Source: Sphagnum magellanicum (lineage: Eukaryota; Streptophyta; Sphagnopsida; Sphagnales; Sphagnaceae). From it: a stretch of DNA of 64,000 nucleotides. The notes beneath the pieces were generated by a model. It saw only the letters and a program-made list of their open reading frames with translations, searched no databases and was not told the DNA's origin. Below, piece after piece: positions 21,642 through 33,100 of the stretch. The DNA lies in the NCBI GenBank assembly GCA_021904315.1, contig CM038920.1:10106001-10170000 (forward strand). The letters run 5' to 3'. The number at the start of each line of letters is the position of its first letter. The first letter of the stretch is position 1. The position numbers were made by a program, and so were the translations under genes.

Positions 21642-23887
21642 ATCAGTAAGTATCATAGATACTTTGGTAGAATGTAAGTGGTTATACCATAGAGGTTATA
21701 GTTATTCTGTGGGTAAGTGAGTAGGTAAGGCACTTTGTGGCTACTAGGTAGGTAGATGCATGTGCATAGTTAGTACATACCTAACAATGGTGGTTCACTA
21801 TGTGTCAAGAATACAACCAACAAAATGTGTTTCAGTACACACACCAACCATCCTACATGGTGCCCTGGTGGGTGCTGGTTCACTCTGGCCACAACAACCC
21901 TGGCAAAGGTTGAAAATGGGAGTGTAATCTTCAGGAACCTCCCCAAGCATAATTTGTCATTCCAAGGCCAGCACAGGGAAATTTTGCATAACCTCTCCTT
22001 AAGTGGGGGCGATTTCCGGGGATGGAACCTCAACTGTTAAATTGAATGCATCGCAAGTCATCTCAGCTGTAGACCTGACAACCTTCTCAGTTGTTAGGTC
22101 AGGGAAGGTGATGCTGCTTGTCACAGCATTGCAGGTTGGACCTTTGGCTCCACCCTCAATTTGTGGGGGCAAATGCCCTGGGAGTAATGCATTCCCCTAT
22201 ACATAAATCCCTGCAGGGCAGGTTTCACTGAACTCAGACATGCCCTCAGCTCCCACTGGGGAGGGCCTTACCCTACCCAAAATTTCAGTATGTAAACAGT
22301 AAGACCTGATATTAATTATTTGAACAAATGAATCACAAACCACGATTACAACAAATTACTTCACAGACGAAACTGATCCACCCTGATTTTTCCTTATGAA
22401 GTGCACTAATTTACAGAACCTGCCATGGAGCTGAAGATTAGGTTTAGGATTCTTCCTCTTCCCTGCAAAGCTGCTGTTGTTCTTACAGCTTGCATTGATA
22501 TCTGCACATTAATCAAGCTAGCAGGGTTCTGTTTGCTTGCCTAATGGGTTCCAAAAATCAGACATTCATCTTCTAATATTAGACACAGCGGCAGCTTCTG
22601 CCCCTCCCTCCATCCATCGTCAACAAGTCGTGCATGGACTTTCTAACTTTGGTGGCAGCACAAGAATCGACTGAAGAAGGAGCTTTTTTCCCTGTTTTGT
22701 AGCTTCAAGTCAAAGCAAATATCTCGCTGCCAACAATCTCCCACTAGGCTACTACTTACTTTCTGGAACAAATCACCCTCACCCAGCTGAGAATTCAAAC
22801 TTCCACTTAACAGGTTCCAAATTTGGGCTTCTATGACATCGCAGCAGCCGCAAACGCATGGACAGCCACTGCTACTTACGTACCCTCTGTGCACTCTTGG
22901 CAGCAAAAGCCTCAAAACCTGCATGGGAGCTTTTTAAACTTTTCTCGCCGCCACATATAAATCTTCTAGTCATGCATGTACCCTCTCCCTCTGTAGTAGT
23001 GGCCCTATTAAACCCAAGAATGGAATCAGCCATTAACCTCTGGTTAGTTCTTGATTTCAGTCTTTTTTATTTTAAAAAATCAAAAATATTGGTTCAAGTT
23101 CCAATTCTGATTCCAATTTCAGTTCTGGATTCACACATAAATGGAATTGAGAATTTGTCTTTGGGTCTGGTTCTTCAAAAAAATAAAAATAAAATTGATT
23201 CTGATTCTACAACCGTTCCAAAAATCAGACTTGATTCTAGTTTGATTTTTTACTAATTGAAACTGGAACTGGTGGTTTTAACTTCTAACCTCCAAACTGG
23301 GTACTCGTCAAACATTGGTTTTTAGTTTTTACCATGGTACCTGTGTAGGTGTTTGGTCCCGTACCACACTAATACTAGCACGAGGTTGTCATTGCCTCAT
23401 GTTGGACCCAAATGATATGTACTTCAACAGCACTACTCATACCAGTACTATATACCCACATTGCACCCAGTATCCTCATCAAATAACTCAAATGAATTTT
23501 GAGAAAATGTGACAACGATGTGTTTCGGAAAGGGTCATAAATTATCACAGGCTATGATATGAATCATTTCTTTACTCATATGACAATATTTGTTAGTGAA
23601 GTTCTCTTGTAGATTATGAGAACGTAATAATTTCAAAAGTTTGAAAATCAAAATTCTAGGATCAACATGTTGATTATGGGTAAGTAAATTATTTCTTACT
23701 AGTTCAACGTTTTTTCTATTGGCAACAAGAAGAGAAATTAAAATTCAAAAATTCAAAATTGAAGTGAGCTTGGAAGATTCCAAAGTGAGAAAAAAAATAG
23801 CAAAACTCCCCAAATTTTTATATGTGGTTTTCAATGTGTAACAATAAATACAGAGTGTTAATTAAAGGTACACTCATATCTGATTTA
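21642..23887. other. Gene-free DNA with a degenerate AATTGG segment
   Basis: Open frames near 21770-22210 and 22640-22930 have near-balanced composition but no recognisable domain. About 23040-23310 is a low-complexity segment built from variants of TTCCAATTTCAGTTCTGGATT, like 880-960, 28130-28390 and 43140-43330; it ends in AAACATTGG, close to the hAT-like end motif. Confidence 0.4.
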
Positions 23888-23903
23888 TAGCCAGATTTGG
23901 CTA
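23888..23903. repeat. Dispersed near-palindrome, copy 2
   Basis: TAGCCAGATTTGGCTA, one base from the perfect palindrome and identical to the copy at 29088. Confidence 0.55.
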
Positions 23904-25211
23904 CATTAAAAAACCGTTAATGTTTTTTTGATTGCTACATCCTAAAATTTCGTTGAGCATCATCATCAAGGTCCCAAATGAAGGAAAGTTACAAGTCTAG
24001 GTCAGTTATCAAACAGAAAACTTTTTTTTTTTTTTTTAAAGCAATTTTGTTTTGTCAATCTTATTATTTTCATTCTATTCACATTAAGCAAAGGTTTGGT
24101 ATGATTAGGTGTAACCAAAATTGGCACACTGGCAATCATTTTGAAGGCTCCAAAAACCACGTTTATAGCCCAAATGTTTTTAATAACCTACCCAACACCC
24201 ATTTTTATATTGATATTGATAACTTGTGTGGTCTCAAAAAAAATTTCAAAAAATAGCCTATGTGATAATTATTTTTAAAATGAAATAACCAGCAAACATT
24301 GGTTACTACCCAGATTTCCACCACCTCCACCACTACTACATATTACGGGTACATTCACAAATAAAAGAGCTAGGGGCACACCTTGAGTAATGACTTAGGT
24401 GATTGTTTTTTTTTTAATATTCTTAAAATATATTTAAATATTCCATTTGTAAGTTGCAAAAAAAATATCACAAATTTTTATGATTTAAAAATGTTTTGCA
24501 CTATATTATTGTGTAAAGATATGTTTTAATAATTTCCCCAAAATTATGTTATTTTTAAATCTTTTTAAGTTCATTTATGAGTCCATTAAATAATTAAAAA
24601 CACTAGTGATAGTGCTTGATGAGTGTTTTTGAAATTTCTATTGTCATTAAATTCATTTCAAATTATTTCACATGTTTGCATAACATATTAAAAACATTAT
24701 CATTTAAACACATTTTAAAAATTCAAAATATTAGCACTATTTTTTACATTAAAACATGAAAAACCAAGCATTAGTTATGTGTTATATGGCTTGTTTATTT
24801 GTGAATGTACCTTTATGCACTAGGATTGTGCCTACAACTAATAATTAGCAAATTTTGTTGAAGTATTTACCATATTATCTAATCTAGTTCAAGAACAAGG
24901 TGCCCGATAATTTTTTTTTTTTAAATTTCATTTACATAAGTGATAAACATAAAAATGTTTTACAACTCAACATTATATAATGTGCTTGAAAGTTTCTTTC
25001 AAATGTTTGGCATGGCAAACAAGTATTTTTCAGAATTTTTGACAATTTAAAAAAAAATCAATTGGTGCCTAACCAGCCAAGTACTATGGTAATTTTTTTT
25101 TAAAATGGGTTTGGTAACCTTAATTAAAATATTTAAGGGTTTGGAAAAGTTTTTTTTTCTTTTTTTCTATTTTGTGATGTTGTTCAAGTGGTGATCATCT
25201 ATATATATATT
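23904..25211. other. AT-rich gene-free DNA
   Basis: Very AT-rich with many A and T tracts. No gene or structured repeat recognised. Confidence 0.5.
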
Positions 25212-25227
25212 TAGCCAAATTTGGCAA
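25212..25227. repeat. Dispersed near-palindrome, copy 3
   Basis: TAGCCAAATTTGGCAA; 15 of 16 bases match the perfect palindrome. Confidence 0.45.
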
Positions 25228-25533
25228 TATCAAAAATGTGAAAGTAAAAAATCTTAAGCACATGTTCATATTGTAAGCAATTGTGGCAATTTTGGCGATT
25301 TTAGATTCTAAATATTCTTTATTCCCTTTTTTGTGTTTCTTCAAATAGAGAATGTGTCATAGAAAAAATCATTGATTTGGAGCGAAATCCCAGATTTATC
25401 TAGGGTGAATTTTCACCATTTGACAAATCACTTTCAAAAAAATCTTTAAATTGTCATGTTTCTACACATTGTTCAAGCAAGTAACCAAGACATAACAACA
25501 TTTCAATAAAGTTTTAATTTCATAGCTTGTCTA

Positions 25534-25549
25534 TAACCAAATGTGGCTA
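25534..25549. repeat. Dispersed near-palindrome, copy 4
   Basis: TAACCAAATGTGGCTA followed by AATCTTCTTGTG, the same tail as copy 1 (AATCATCTTGTG). Confidence 0.45.
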
Positions 25550-25623
25550 AATCTTCTTGTGGAAGATCACACACACACAAATGGGTTGGAGAGTCAAATA
25601 TAAGTCCCATGCAACCTCTCCAT

Positions 25624-25639
25624 AAACCCTAAACCCTAA
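25624..25639. repeat. Short plant-type telomere motif
   Basis: AAACCCTAAACCCTAA, just over two units, 75 bp after palindrome copy 4. A similar motif sits about 140 bp after copy 5. Too short to be a telomere remnant on its own. Confidence 0.5.
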
Positions 25640-27372
25640 TCTTTTGACTTAGGTGCGGGGTTGTTTTTTATTTGTGTGTATTTTTCCTGATCTGCCAGCC
25701 TCTTGAGAATTATTGAATGCTGGAGCGATGAGATGTCAGGTTCTCTACTTTTCAAAGATCCATTCCACCCCTCTCCCCCCACCACCAAAAATGGGACCCA
25801 GGAATCATCAAAAGTTCAACAAATGTGTATCAAGCTCACATGCAGAACCACCACCGCCCTCATGATCATGAGTATGGTGCCATGTGCACGATGGGCCGTC
25901 ACATTGGAAGGCGGTGCAACTTGCAATATTGGTGAGTCCTCTACGGCAACAAATCAACCAACTCACTCACTCTCTCACTAACTCACTCATTCACTCAACA
26001 AAAATGCTCCGCCCATGAACACGATTCTCCTCTCATCAGCCTGTTGGAGAGAATCTCCAAAGAGATCCCAACTGATTTTCACGTACTTATACTTTTCTAG
26101 GTAGCCATGGCTTGAGTCACTTCCATTCTTCTACAAAAGTGATGTCAGTTCAAAACAAGGGGTGTGTCACACTGTGACCTTGCCATTTACATTAAAAAGT
26201 AAGTATCTTAAGGCAAAAGAATAATTAATGAAAACTCAAATATTTCACCATGCAAAAATATAATCTTCAAAAACATCCTCTAAAAGAAACCAAAATCCTT
26301 CAAGATATTATTATAACTCTATAACTAATCTCAAGTTTCAAAACAAGCCAAAATATCATCTTTAAAAAATCCTCGTATAAAAATAGACCTATTATTACTA
26401 CCTAGGGGCCAAAATCCGTTAAGCTGCAATACTCTATAATGAATCTAAACACAATATCCTTGCCTTGGCAGGCAATGCCACTATTGTGTTTTTTCAAAAA
26501 AATTATTGCTTTGAGTCCTGCAAGGTAAAAAGTTCATGAACATTAGAATATAAATTAGGCAGGCCTTAAAAAAAAAATCTTGAAATTATTTATGAAATAA
26601 TTAAGCCATTTGCAAATGTAATTAAAGATGTCTATTTCATTTATACATCATTTTAGATATTTATCAACTGCCTAAACAACCATGTCTATTAAACAAGGGT
26701 ATATAATATTTCATTTTTAATTAGGTAGCAAAATAACACCCTTCAAACACAAGGGGTACCCAAAATCTACAAAGTTTGAACACTCTCACCTCCAATTGCC
26801 AAGATTTCTTCCATGCGTGATGTGTGTGTAACAAGAATGCTCAGCACAGAATGGAGATCAATGGGGGGAGTTCAAACTCCAAACAATGGAGATTCAAAGC
26901 AAATTCAGCTGAAAGTTTCCTCCACGTTGCAGAATGTAAACTCTTTAAAAAAATTAAAAAAACATTTCTGGAAAGATAACAAAGATAAAACACTAAACAA
27001 GAGCAACCAATTAAATGCAACACCAGGCTTAACATGGTTGCAAGACAATGCCAAGCAAGAAAGAGATAAACACTAAACAAAAGCAACAAATTAACACAAC
27101 ACCAATCTCAACACAGTGGCAGGACAATGCCAAGCAAGCAAAAGAAATGACTCATTACAAAGAATGACTCTGCCCCTGGTGGCAAGTTCAAACCAGAAGA
27201 GGTCAAAAGAAGAAGATGATCATGAATATCCCAAAAAGTGAACTCACAGTTTGCAGTAAGTAAGTAAACACTTGCTGAACATTCCTGAAAATGTGGGACC
27301 CAAATTTACATGGTGCTCCAGTCTCTTTCCAGGCAGAACTGATAAAAGGGTAGTCACATTTGTGCTCGGTAC
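25640..27372. other. Gene-free DNA
   Basis: Runs of CTCACTCA near 25960-26000, and a short local repeat (AACACTAAACAA and CAATGCCAAGCAAG words) between 26990 and 27140. No coding domain on either strand. Confidence 0.45.
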
Positions 27373-28599
27373 TGGTGTTGGGCGGGTATCTACTTTTTAA
27401 ACATACCAGCTGGTCCTGGTATTGTATCTTCTTCTTTTTTCAAAATCATAATACCAGCCTTGTGCTCATGTTGGATCTTTTCTAAAAAACAAATACAAGC
27501 CTGGAGGCTGGTACTGGTATTGGATTTATTTTTCAAATAATTCATATCAGCCTGGTACTGGTATTAGATTTTTAAGATAATTCATATTAATGTGGCATGT
27601 GCCTTTTGCCCAAGTGTTACCACGTCCTCAACTGATTTTTCCTTCCAAAACCTGGTTTTTTGGAATTTATTTGAATTTTCAGTGGCAGAAATCACTTAAA
27701 CATCAATATCTCCCACATTCTGAATCCAAATCTTACCAAATAAATTCCATTAAATCCTGCTCATCAAGATCCTTCCAACGACACCAAAGGCACATTCCAA
27801 TTCCTCTAAAATTTTCAGCTACGATCTAATTTAATTTTCAGTGAAGAAATCATTCAATATTCAAGAACTTTTGCACCGCAAGTCCAAATACCATGGAACC
27901 AAGCCCGTGCACCCCTCCTTGTTGAGAGCTTTCCAAAGACACCAAGAACACAATCTGAATCAGCCCGGTTCGGTGGATCTCATAACTACAAAACAAAACA
28001 AACTACCTTTCTTTATAGATAGATAGATGCCTGATCCTAGTATTAGGATCCAATGCTGATTTTTGGTGGTATTAGGCATATGTATCAGCATTTGAGTGGT
28101 TGTTGGAAACAAGAACAGACCCCAATGGTTATCAGGGCGGTTCTTAGGATTCAGAATCACGATTTTCAACGAATCAAAAAACCCACTTTTTCATATAGCC
28201 ACAGTTCTCAAAATGTTGAAAAATCAAATAACCAGTCTGAAAAACCCCTGGTTCTTTACCGGTTCTTTCATGAAACCCACAGGTTCTTCAAAGTTTTTTA
28301 AGTAACCAGGACTGTTGTTGGTTGTTTCATTCTGATATTTGCCAAAGAACAGGAACTGATGCTTCTCTGATTTTGAAATATTTTTAAAACTGAAAACTGA
28401 TGGGTCTTTGAAATTTCAAATAACTGCACAACACTAAGTATATACTATATACATCACATTGAGACTTATAATCAGGATATGAAGATGGTATTACATTAGG
28501 CTACTCAAATGAGGCTGATATTGCCTCAGGTTGTGGGATTAGTAGCCAAACTTATATAGGCTATATGGGGGCCTGGTATCCACTATCCACCCAACACTG
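27373..28599. mobile_element. Possible hAT-like non-autonomous element, 1.2 kb
   Basis: The left end TGGTGTTGGGCGGGTA and the inverted right end CAGTGTTGGGTGGATA agree at most positions. Flanking 8-mers CTCGGTAC and GTCTATAC agree at 5 of 8. CAGTG-type ends and 8-bp target duplications are hallmarks of hAT elements. The inside has no transposase and is full of CTGGTATTGG and GGTTCTT words plus an internal diverged duplication (about 27660-27830 and 27835-27990). It is old, or possibly two nested pieces; 28100-28440 has its own GGTTCTT-rich character. Confidence 0.35.
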
Positions 28600-28779
28600 G
28601 TCTATACAATGCAGTGGCAAAAGTTGTAGAACAGAAGGTCTTTTAAAAATGTGCTAGATAATTCTGTTTTTGACAAATCTTCACCATCTTGGTGACAAAA
28701 AAGAAGCCAATGTGGCTGATTACAAAGGCTTTTGGGGGGGGGGGGACAGGGGTGGGGGAAGCCACAAAATCATCAGGTC

Positions 28780-29110
28780 ACAAGGGGAAACAACCTAAAA
28801 TCATCATATTTAGATAATAGGTTCTGGCATGTAACCAAAATATAGCAGGATTCTTAAACTTTTTTTCTGTCCTCTCTGACATGGGAAACAAAAATCCAAT
28901 AAAAATTGATGGCCAGAATCATCACACAGAAGGCCGAAGAAAGGCCAAATGATGTGTAGGCCTGCATGAACCAACGAAGGAGAGACCTAGTCCTCCTTGT
29001 GGTAGGAAGCTATCTCACCCACGGCCCCTCTAATGTCGTCGGCATGAAAATCATGAGATCTAATAGAAATAGGAGGTCTAGAACGTGTAGCCAGATTTGG
29101 CTAAGTTCTC
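28780..29110 (+). repeat. Diverged copy of the 541-700 repeat
   Basis: TCATCATATTTAGATAATAG and TTCTGGCATG match TTATCATATTTAAACAATAG and TTCTAGCATG at about 583-612. CTTAAACTTTTTTTCT matches CCTAAACTTTTCTAGG, and both copies lead to a TAGCCA..TGGCTA palindrome. Family unknown, non-coding. Confidence 0.45.
29088..29103. repeat. Dispersed near-palindrome, copy 5
   Basis: TAGCCAGATTTGGCTA, identical to copy 2. Confidence 0.55.
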
Positions 29111-29241
29111 TTGCTGATGATACCAACTCACATATTTGAAAATAAAATACTGGTGTAACACCTCCACCCACCCACTCCTACTTAGTACCCTTCCACCCAC
29201 ACCCATATTTTTTGGCTGTTTGTCGAGGAAGATTCCAAGAA

Positions 29242-29258
29242 AAACCCTAAACCCTAAA
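29242..29258. repeat. Short plant-type telomere motif
   Basis: AAACCCTAAACCCTAAA, about 140 bp after palindrome copy 5; compare 25624-25639. Confidence 0.5.
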
Positions 29259-30112
29259 CTCTAGTCTCATGATAAGGATTCACTCCAGAAGAATGTTGTG
29301 CTGAAGGAAGACAAAGGACAACCAGAAAGCTGGCCAACAACTAGTAGAATAAGTAGTGCAACAGCAAACTGCAACATAACCCCTTTGTGTCTGGAATCTC
29401 TTCATTGGTTTTTCTTAATCCCTCCCTCCTGCAAACAATTTCACAACTCCACTTTTGACTCCAAAGTTTCCAATATTTCTTCAAGACCTGGAACACAACA
29501 CAGCACATATCATGCTTGACAACAGAAAAAGTATGTGTTCCTCTAATATCTATCTACAATCCAAGAAGAAAAAAAAGGGAGATCCTGTCACTCCATGCCA
29601 TGACTTCTCATTGGTTGCACGGAAATTGTATTCCTGAAATCAGCTGCCACTATTTTTGGCCTGGACTAATAGCCCTTCCGAAGAACACCCTACCTATCCA
29701 CCCCATGGTAATGCCTGGGCAAGGCTTGCAGATCTTCGGGTTTTACTGACCCCAATCCTAATAACCTTGGGAAGCAAGGATTTCATTTGTGAAAAGCCCT
29801 CCCTTGAAGGGGGGCCTGGGCCTCGCCCTCTACTTTTACAGGCGAGCCTTGTTGGTTATGAGGGGTAAATGCCTTGTTTCCAAAAGTTTACCCGACACAA
29901 AAAGCCAAGGCAAAAAGGGTGCTCAACACAGTTAGGAAAATATTTTCTAGATGTTCAACTGTCAACGAGATTAGCCAATTTGTGTAGAGAGAGGGAAGGG
30001 GGAACTTCAAAACTTTTTGGATTAATGGTTTTCTTGTTTTGTTCTCCAACATGTTCCTACTAATGTTCCTCATGGTGTTCCTGGTTTATTGGCTCTGCCC
30101 ACAGGCGAGAGA
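29259..30112. other. Gene-free, locally GC-richer DNA
   Basis: 29640-29870 is unusually GC-rich for this zone (GGGGGGCCTGGGCCTCGCCC) and stays open in more than one frame, but no domain is recognised. Possibly a piece of an unknown element. Confidence 0.35.
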
Positions 30113-30126
30113 CCAGTGTTGGGTGG
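30113..30126 (+). repeat. Possible hAT-like element end
   Basis: CCAGTGTTGGGTGG, identical over 14 bases to the inverted right end at 28587-28600. GGTTCTT words follow, as in the other copies. The partner end was not found. Confidence 0.4.
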
Positions 30127-33100
30127 TTCTTTGATTTTTCAAAGGACCGGCAGTTTTGGGTAGATTTAAAAAAAATTCATAAGACCGGTTGGTTCTGGGT
30201 CTTTAAAAATCTTGTTTCCAGATAATCAGCCAGTTTCAGTTTTTCTTTTTTTCTTTTTTTTTTCCTTTTTCCTTTTTTTTGTGAGAACTGGTACGTTCTG
30301 GGGATTTGAGAATCTAGACCCTAGAAAATACAATGAAGCAATGAGTAAGCTCCAAAAACTTGGTCGTGGGAGGAATGAGGAAATCTAAACTCTAAACAAA
30401 AAGATTTTCAAAGAGGGAAGTCACAAATGTATGAAAAAAATTCTGCTCAATCTCATCTTCAAACTTTTCATTAAGCTCTTTTATTAAATTTGATTCTGCC
30501 ATGCATGCAACTACAAGATCACCTACAACATCAAAATGCTTAAAACAAATCCTTGGATCATCAGACCAATTTTTGTTCACAAAAATAATCTAATCTAGGT
30601 GATCAATTTACAATCGACACCTTTGATGTGCAATGAAAACTTTAGCAATGAAAGAAATCCTCTCCATCTTGATTTGGCTTGTTGGAATTCCAAGAACTTG
30701 CAGTCAAGCCAACAAACTCATTACTAGAAACTTGTTCTCCTCCCCATGCCACCAAAACAATGCACATTGCAATTGTCCACATCAACATGGTAGCAACAAA
30801 TGCATTAAACTCTTGCGCCACAAGTGTAGTCAAAGCTTTTGCACTAGGTTTTGTGGTTTGAAACAAATCCTTGCACTAGGGATCTAAGCTTTGCACCTAA
30901 ACACTAATGCTAGTAGGAGTTGAAGAACCCATGGCAAAAAACTTTGCAAAAGGAAGGGTGAGATTAGTAAATTGCCAAGAGCCATCAAAAGAACTTTAGC
31001 AAATGAAATAGCACTGGGAGAAGATGAGATGATGATCTATAGTAATCAACAACCTTTTTAATTCTCATTTTTGGAATCCGAAAAACAAAAAACATAAATT
31101 GCAAGTTATAGCAAAAGACATGAAACATGGAACAAAAGACATTGAGCATAGATAACAAATAGTAGAGGTTGAATGAGGGAAAAAAAACAAGTACATCACC
31201 TTCATCCATATCCATGCAAACCATCTTGAGTAAATGTGTCAAAATATAAACAAAAGTGGCAACATCTTCTTGCCATTTTGAGGTCAAATTCAAGGAAAAA
31301 AATTGCAGCAAGCTTTTTCCATCATTGTGATGGAAGTTTGAATTCAACAACTACAAATTGCAAACCCTAATCCTCACAACAAAAACATTAGGTTTTTGAA
31401 TTCCACTATGGGTTTCAATTACAAAACTAAAGGTATTTTGTTCCATTAATGTCAAGTTACAAACAAAGAACCTTGAGTATTTGAATCATAAATGCTTTAG
31501 GTTTTTGGCAAAAAACCTTGTTGACTTTTTGGACTCGGGTCAAAAGCAAAGTTGTGAGTTAAAAAATTTTAAATGCCAAGTTGAAGGTGGAGGCAAGTTT
31601 TTTTTTCGACAATTGTCAGGTCATAGGTGGAGTTGGGGTTTCATGAACTTAAAACTGAAGCTTATATACCCACTTAGTATACAAATTGACAAAGAACTAA
31701 GTGTGTTTTAAAAAATTGCACAACATTGGAAAAGACCAGGTATTGGTATAAATTCTTGGCTCAAACTTGACACGATGTGTGAATGACCTCTGAAGTATTA
31801 TGTGTGGATCTAATGGATGGGCATGTTTCATAAAAGTGCATGCATTTACATGAGGAATTTTTTAATTAATGACAAAAAAAATTAATATGAAGTTTGAATG
31901 TACTCATTAAGGGCAAAGTCATTATTCAATAAATTGTTTGTTCTTCATATAATTTCATTCCATATGTTTTGTCAAATTTTTTTTTAAAATTTTCACGATT
32001 CCTCCTTTATTTTATTTTGTAGGATATGGTTTATGGTTATAACTTAGTTTAGTGTGAATGAGATTCAAGTTATTTTATGTGCTTAGGGTTTATCTTAAAT
32101 GTGCAATTATGTAGTCTCAAAATTTCAAAATACATAGAATATGAGGTGTGGTTGATCTCAAGGTTTGTTGATTTTTTATGTTTTGCTTTGAATTTGGATT
32201 CTTGTAATTACACATGTCTACATTTTGTAATGCAAAAGATGAATTTCATTTTTTAGTGCTAGAACTAGATTTATTTGTGTTCAAACATTGGTATTTGTGT
32301 TCGAAACAAATGTGTTGCAATTAGGGGTGGGAGTTGATATAAGACAAATTATTGATATATTAATGATACTTCACATGTGAAAGTTTTTATTTTGGGGTGA
32401 TTTTCCATGGATCGACCTTTAAAACATTGAACTTCAAATAGGGCCTAATATATATCAAAAGGCATATCACATGATCAAATGTCTTTAAGCACATAAGGAT
32501 TTTGTACCATAGAAAAGTAGGGTTATGAAGCAAGTATACCATGAAATGCCCACCATCACTATTTATTACGGAACTTGGGGGTGATTGACAACAAATGAAC
32601 ATGTCGTCGTCAATCACCATCGTCAATTGATGTAGAACTCAACTGCAAGGTGGTCCAGTTATTGCAGATTGAGGTTGAAAGGACATTACATCCAACTTAT
32701 GATTGTCATGGCAATAAAAGCTTGAATTACCATTGGCATAGCACAAGAACACATAACCCTTGCTACAACTTGCCCATGGTTGTGGAAATTTGTAAGGCAA
32801 TGCAATTTTGCTCTAAACCTTTGAGTTTAAGCACAAATTAAGTTGCAACTTGGGATCTGAATTTCATGAATATTGGGGAATTTTCAAGGGTTGGAAATGG
32901 TTGCAATATGGTGGTGGGATTGGTGTCAAGTCATGTGTGTAGAAACTTACAATGGGCATTGATGGTGCCCATCACTATCACTTTAGTCCTTCAAGGTTTT
33001 TCCAAACTTCAAAACACCAAGGGTGCACAAGGTTTAAATGTCACACTCTATCACAAGCTTGATTTTTTTCCTTATGATTTTTCATCCACTAATAGTAGGC

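Noticed and set aside
25624-29258. Telomere or ancestral chromosome-end fusion
   Set aside because: Each site has only about two telomere units; plant promoters and repeats often carry such short motifs.
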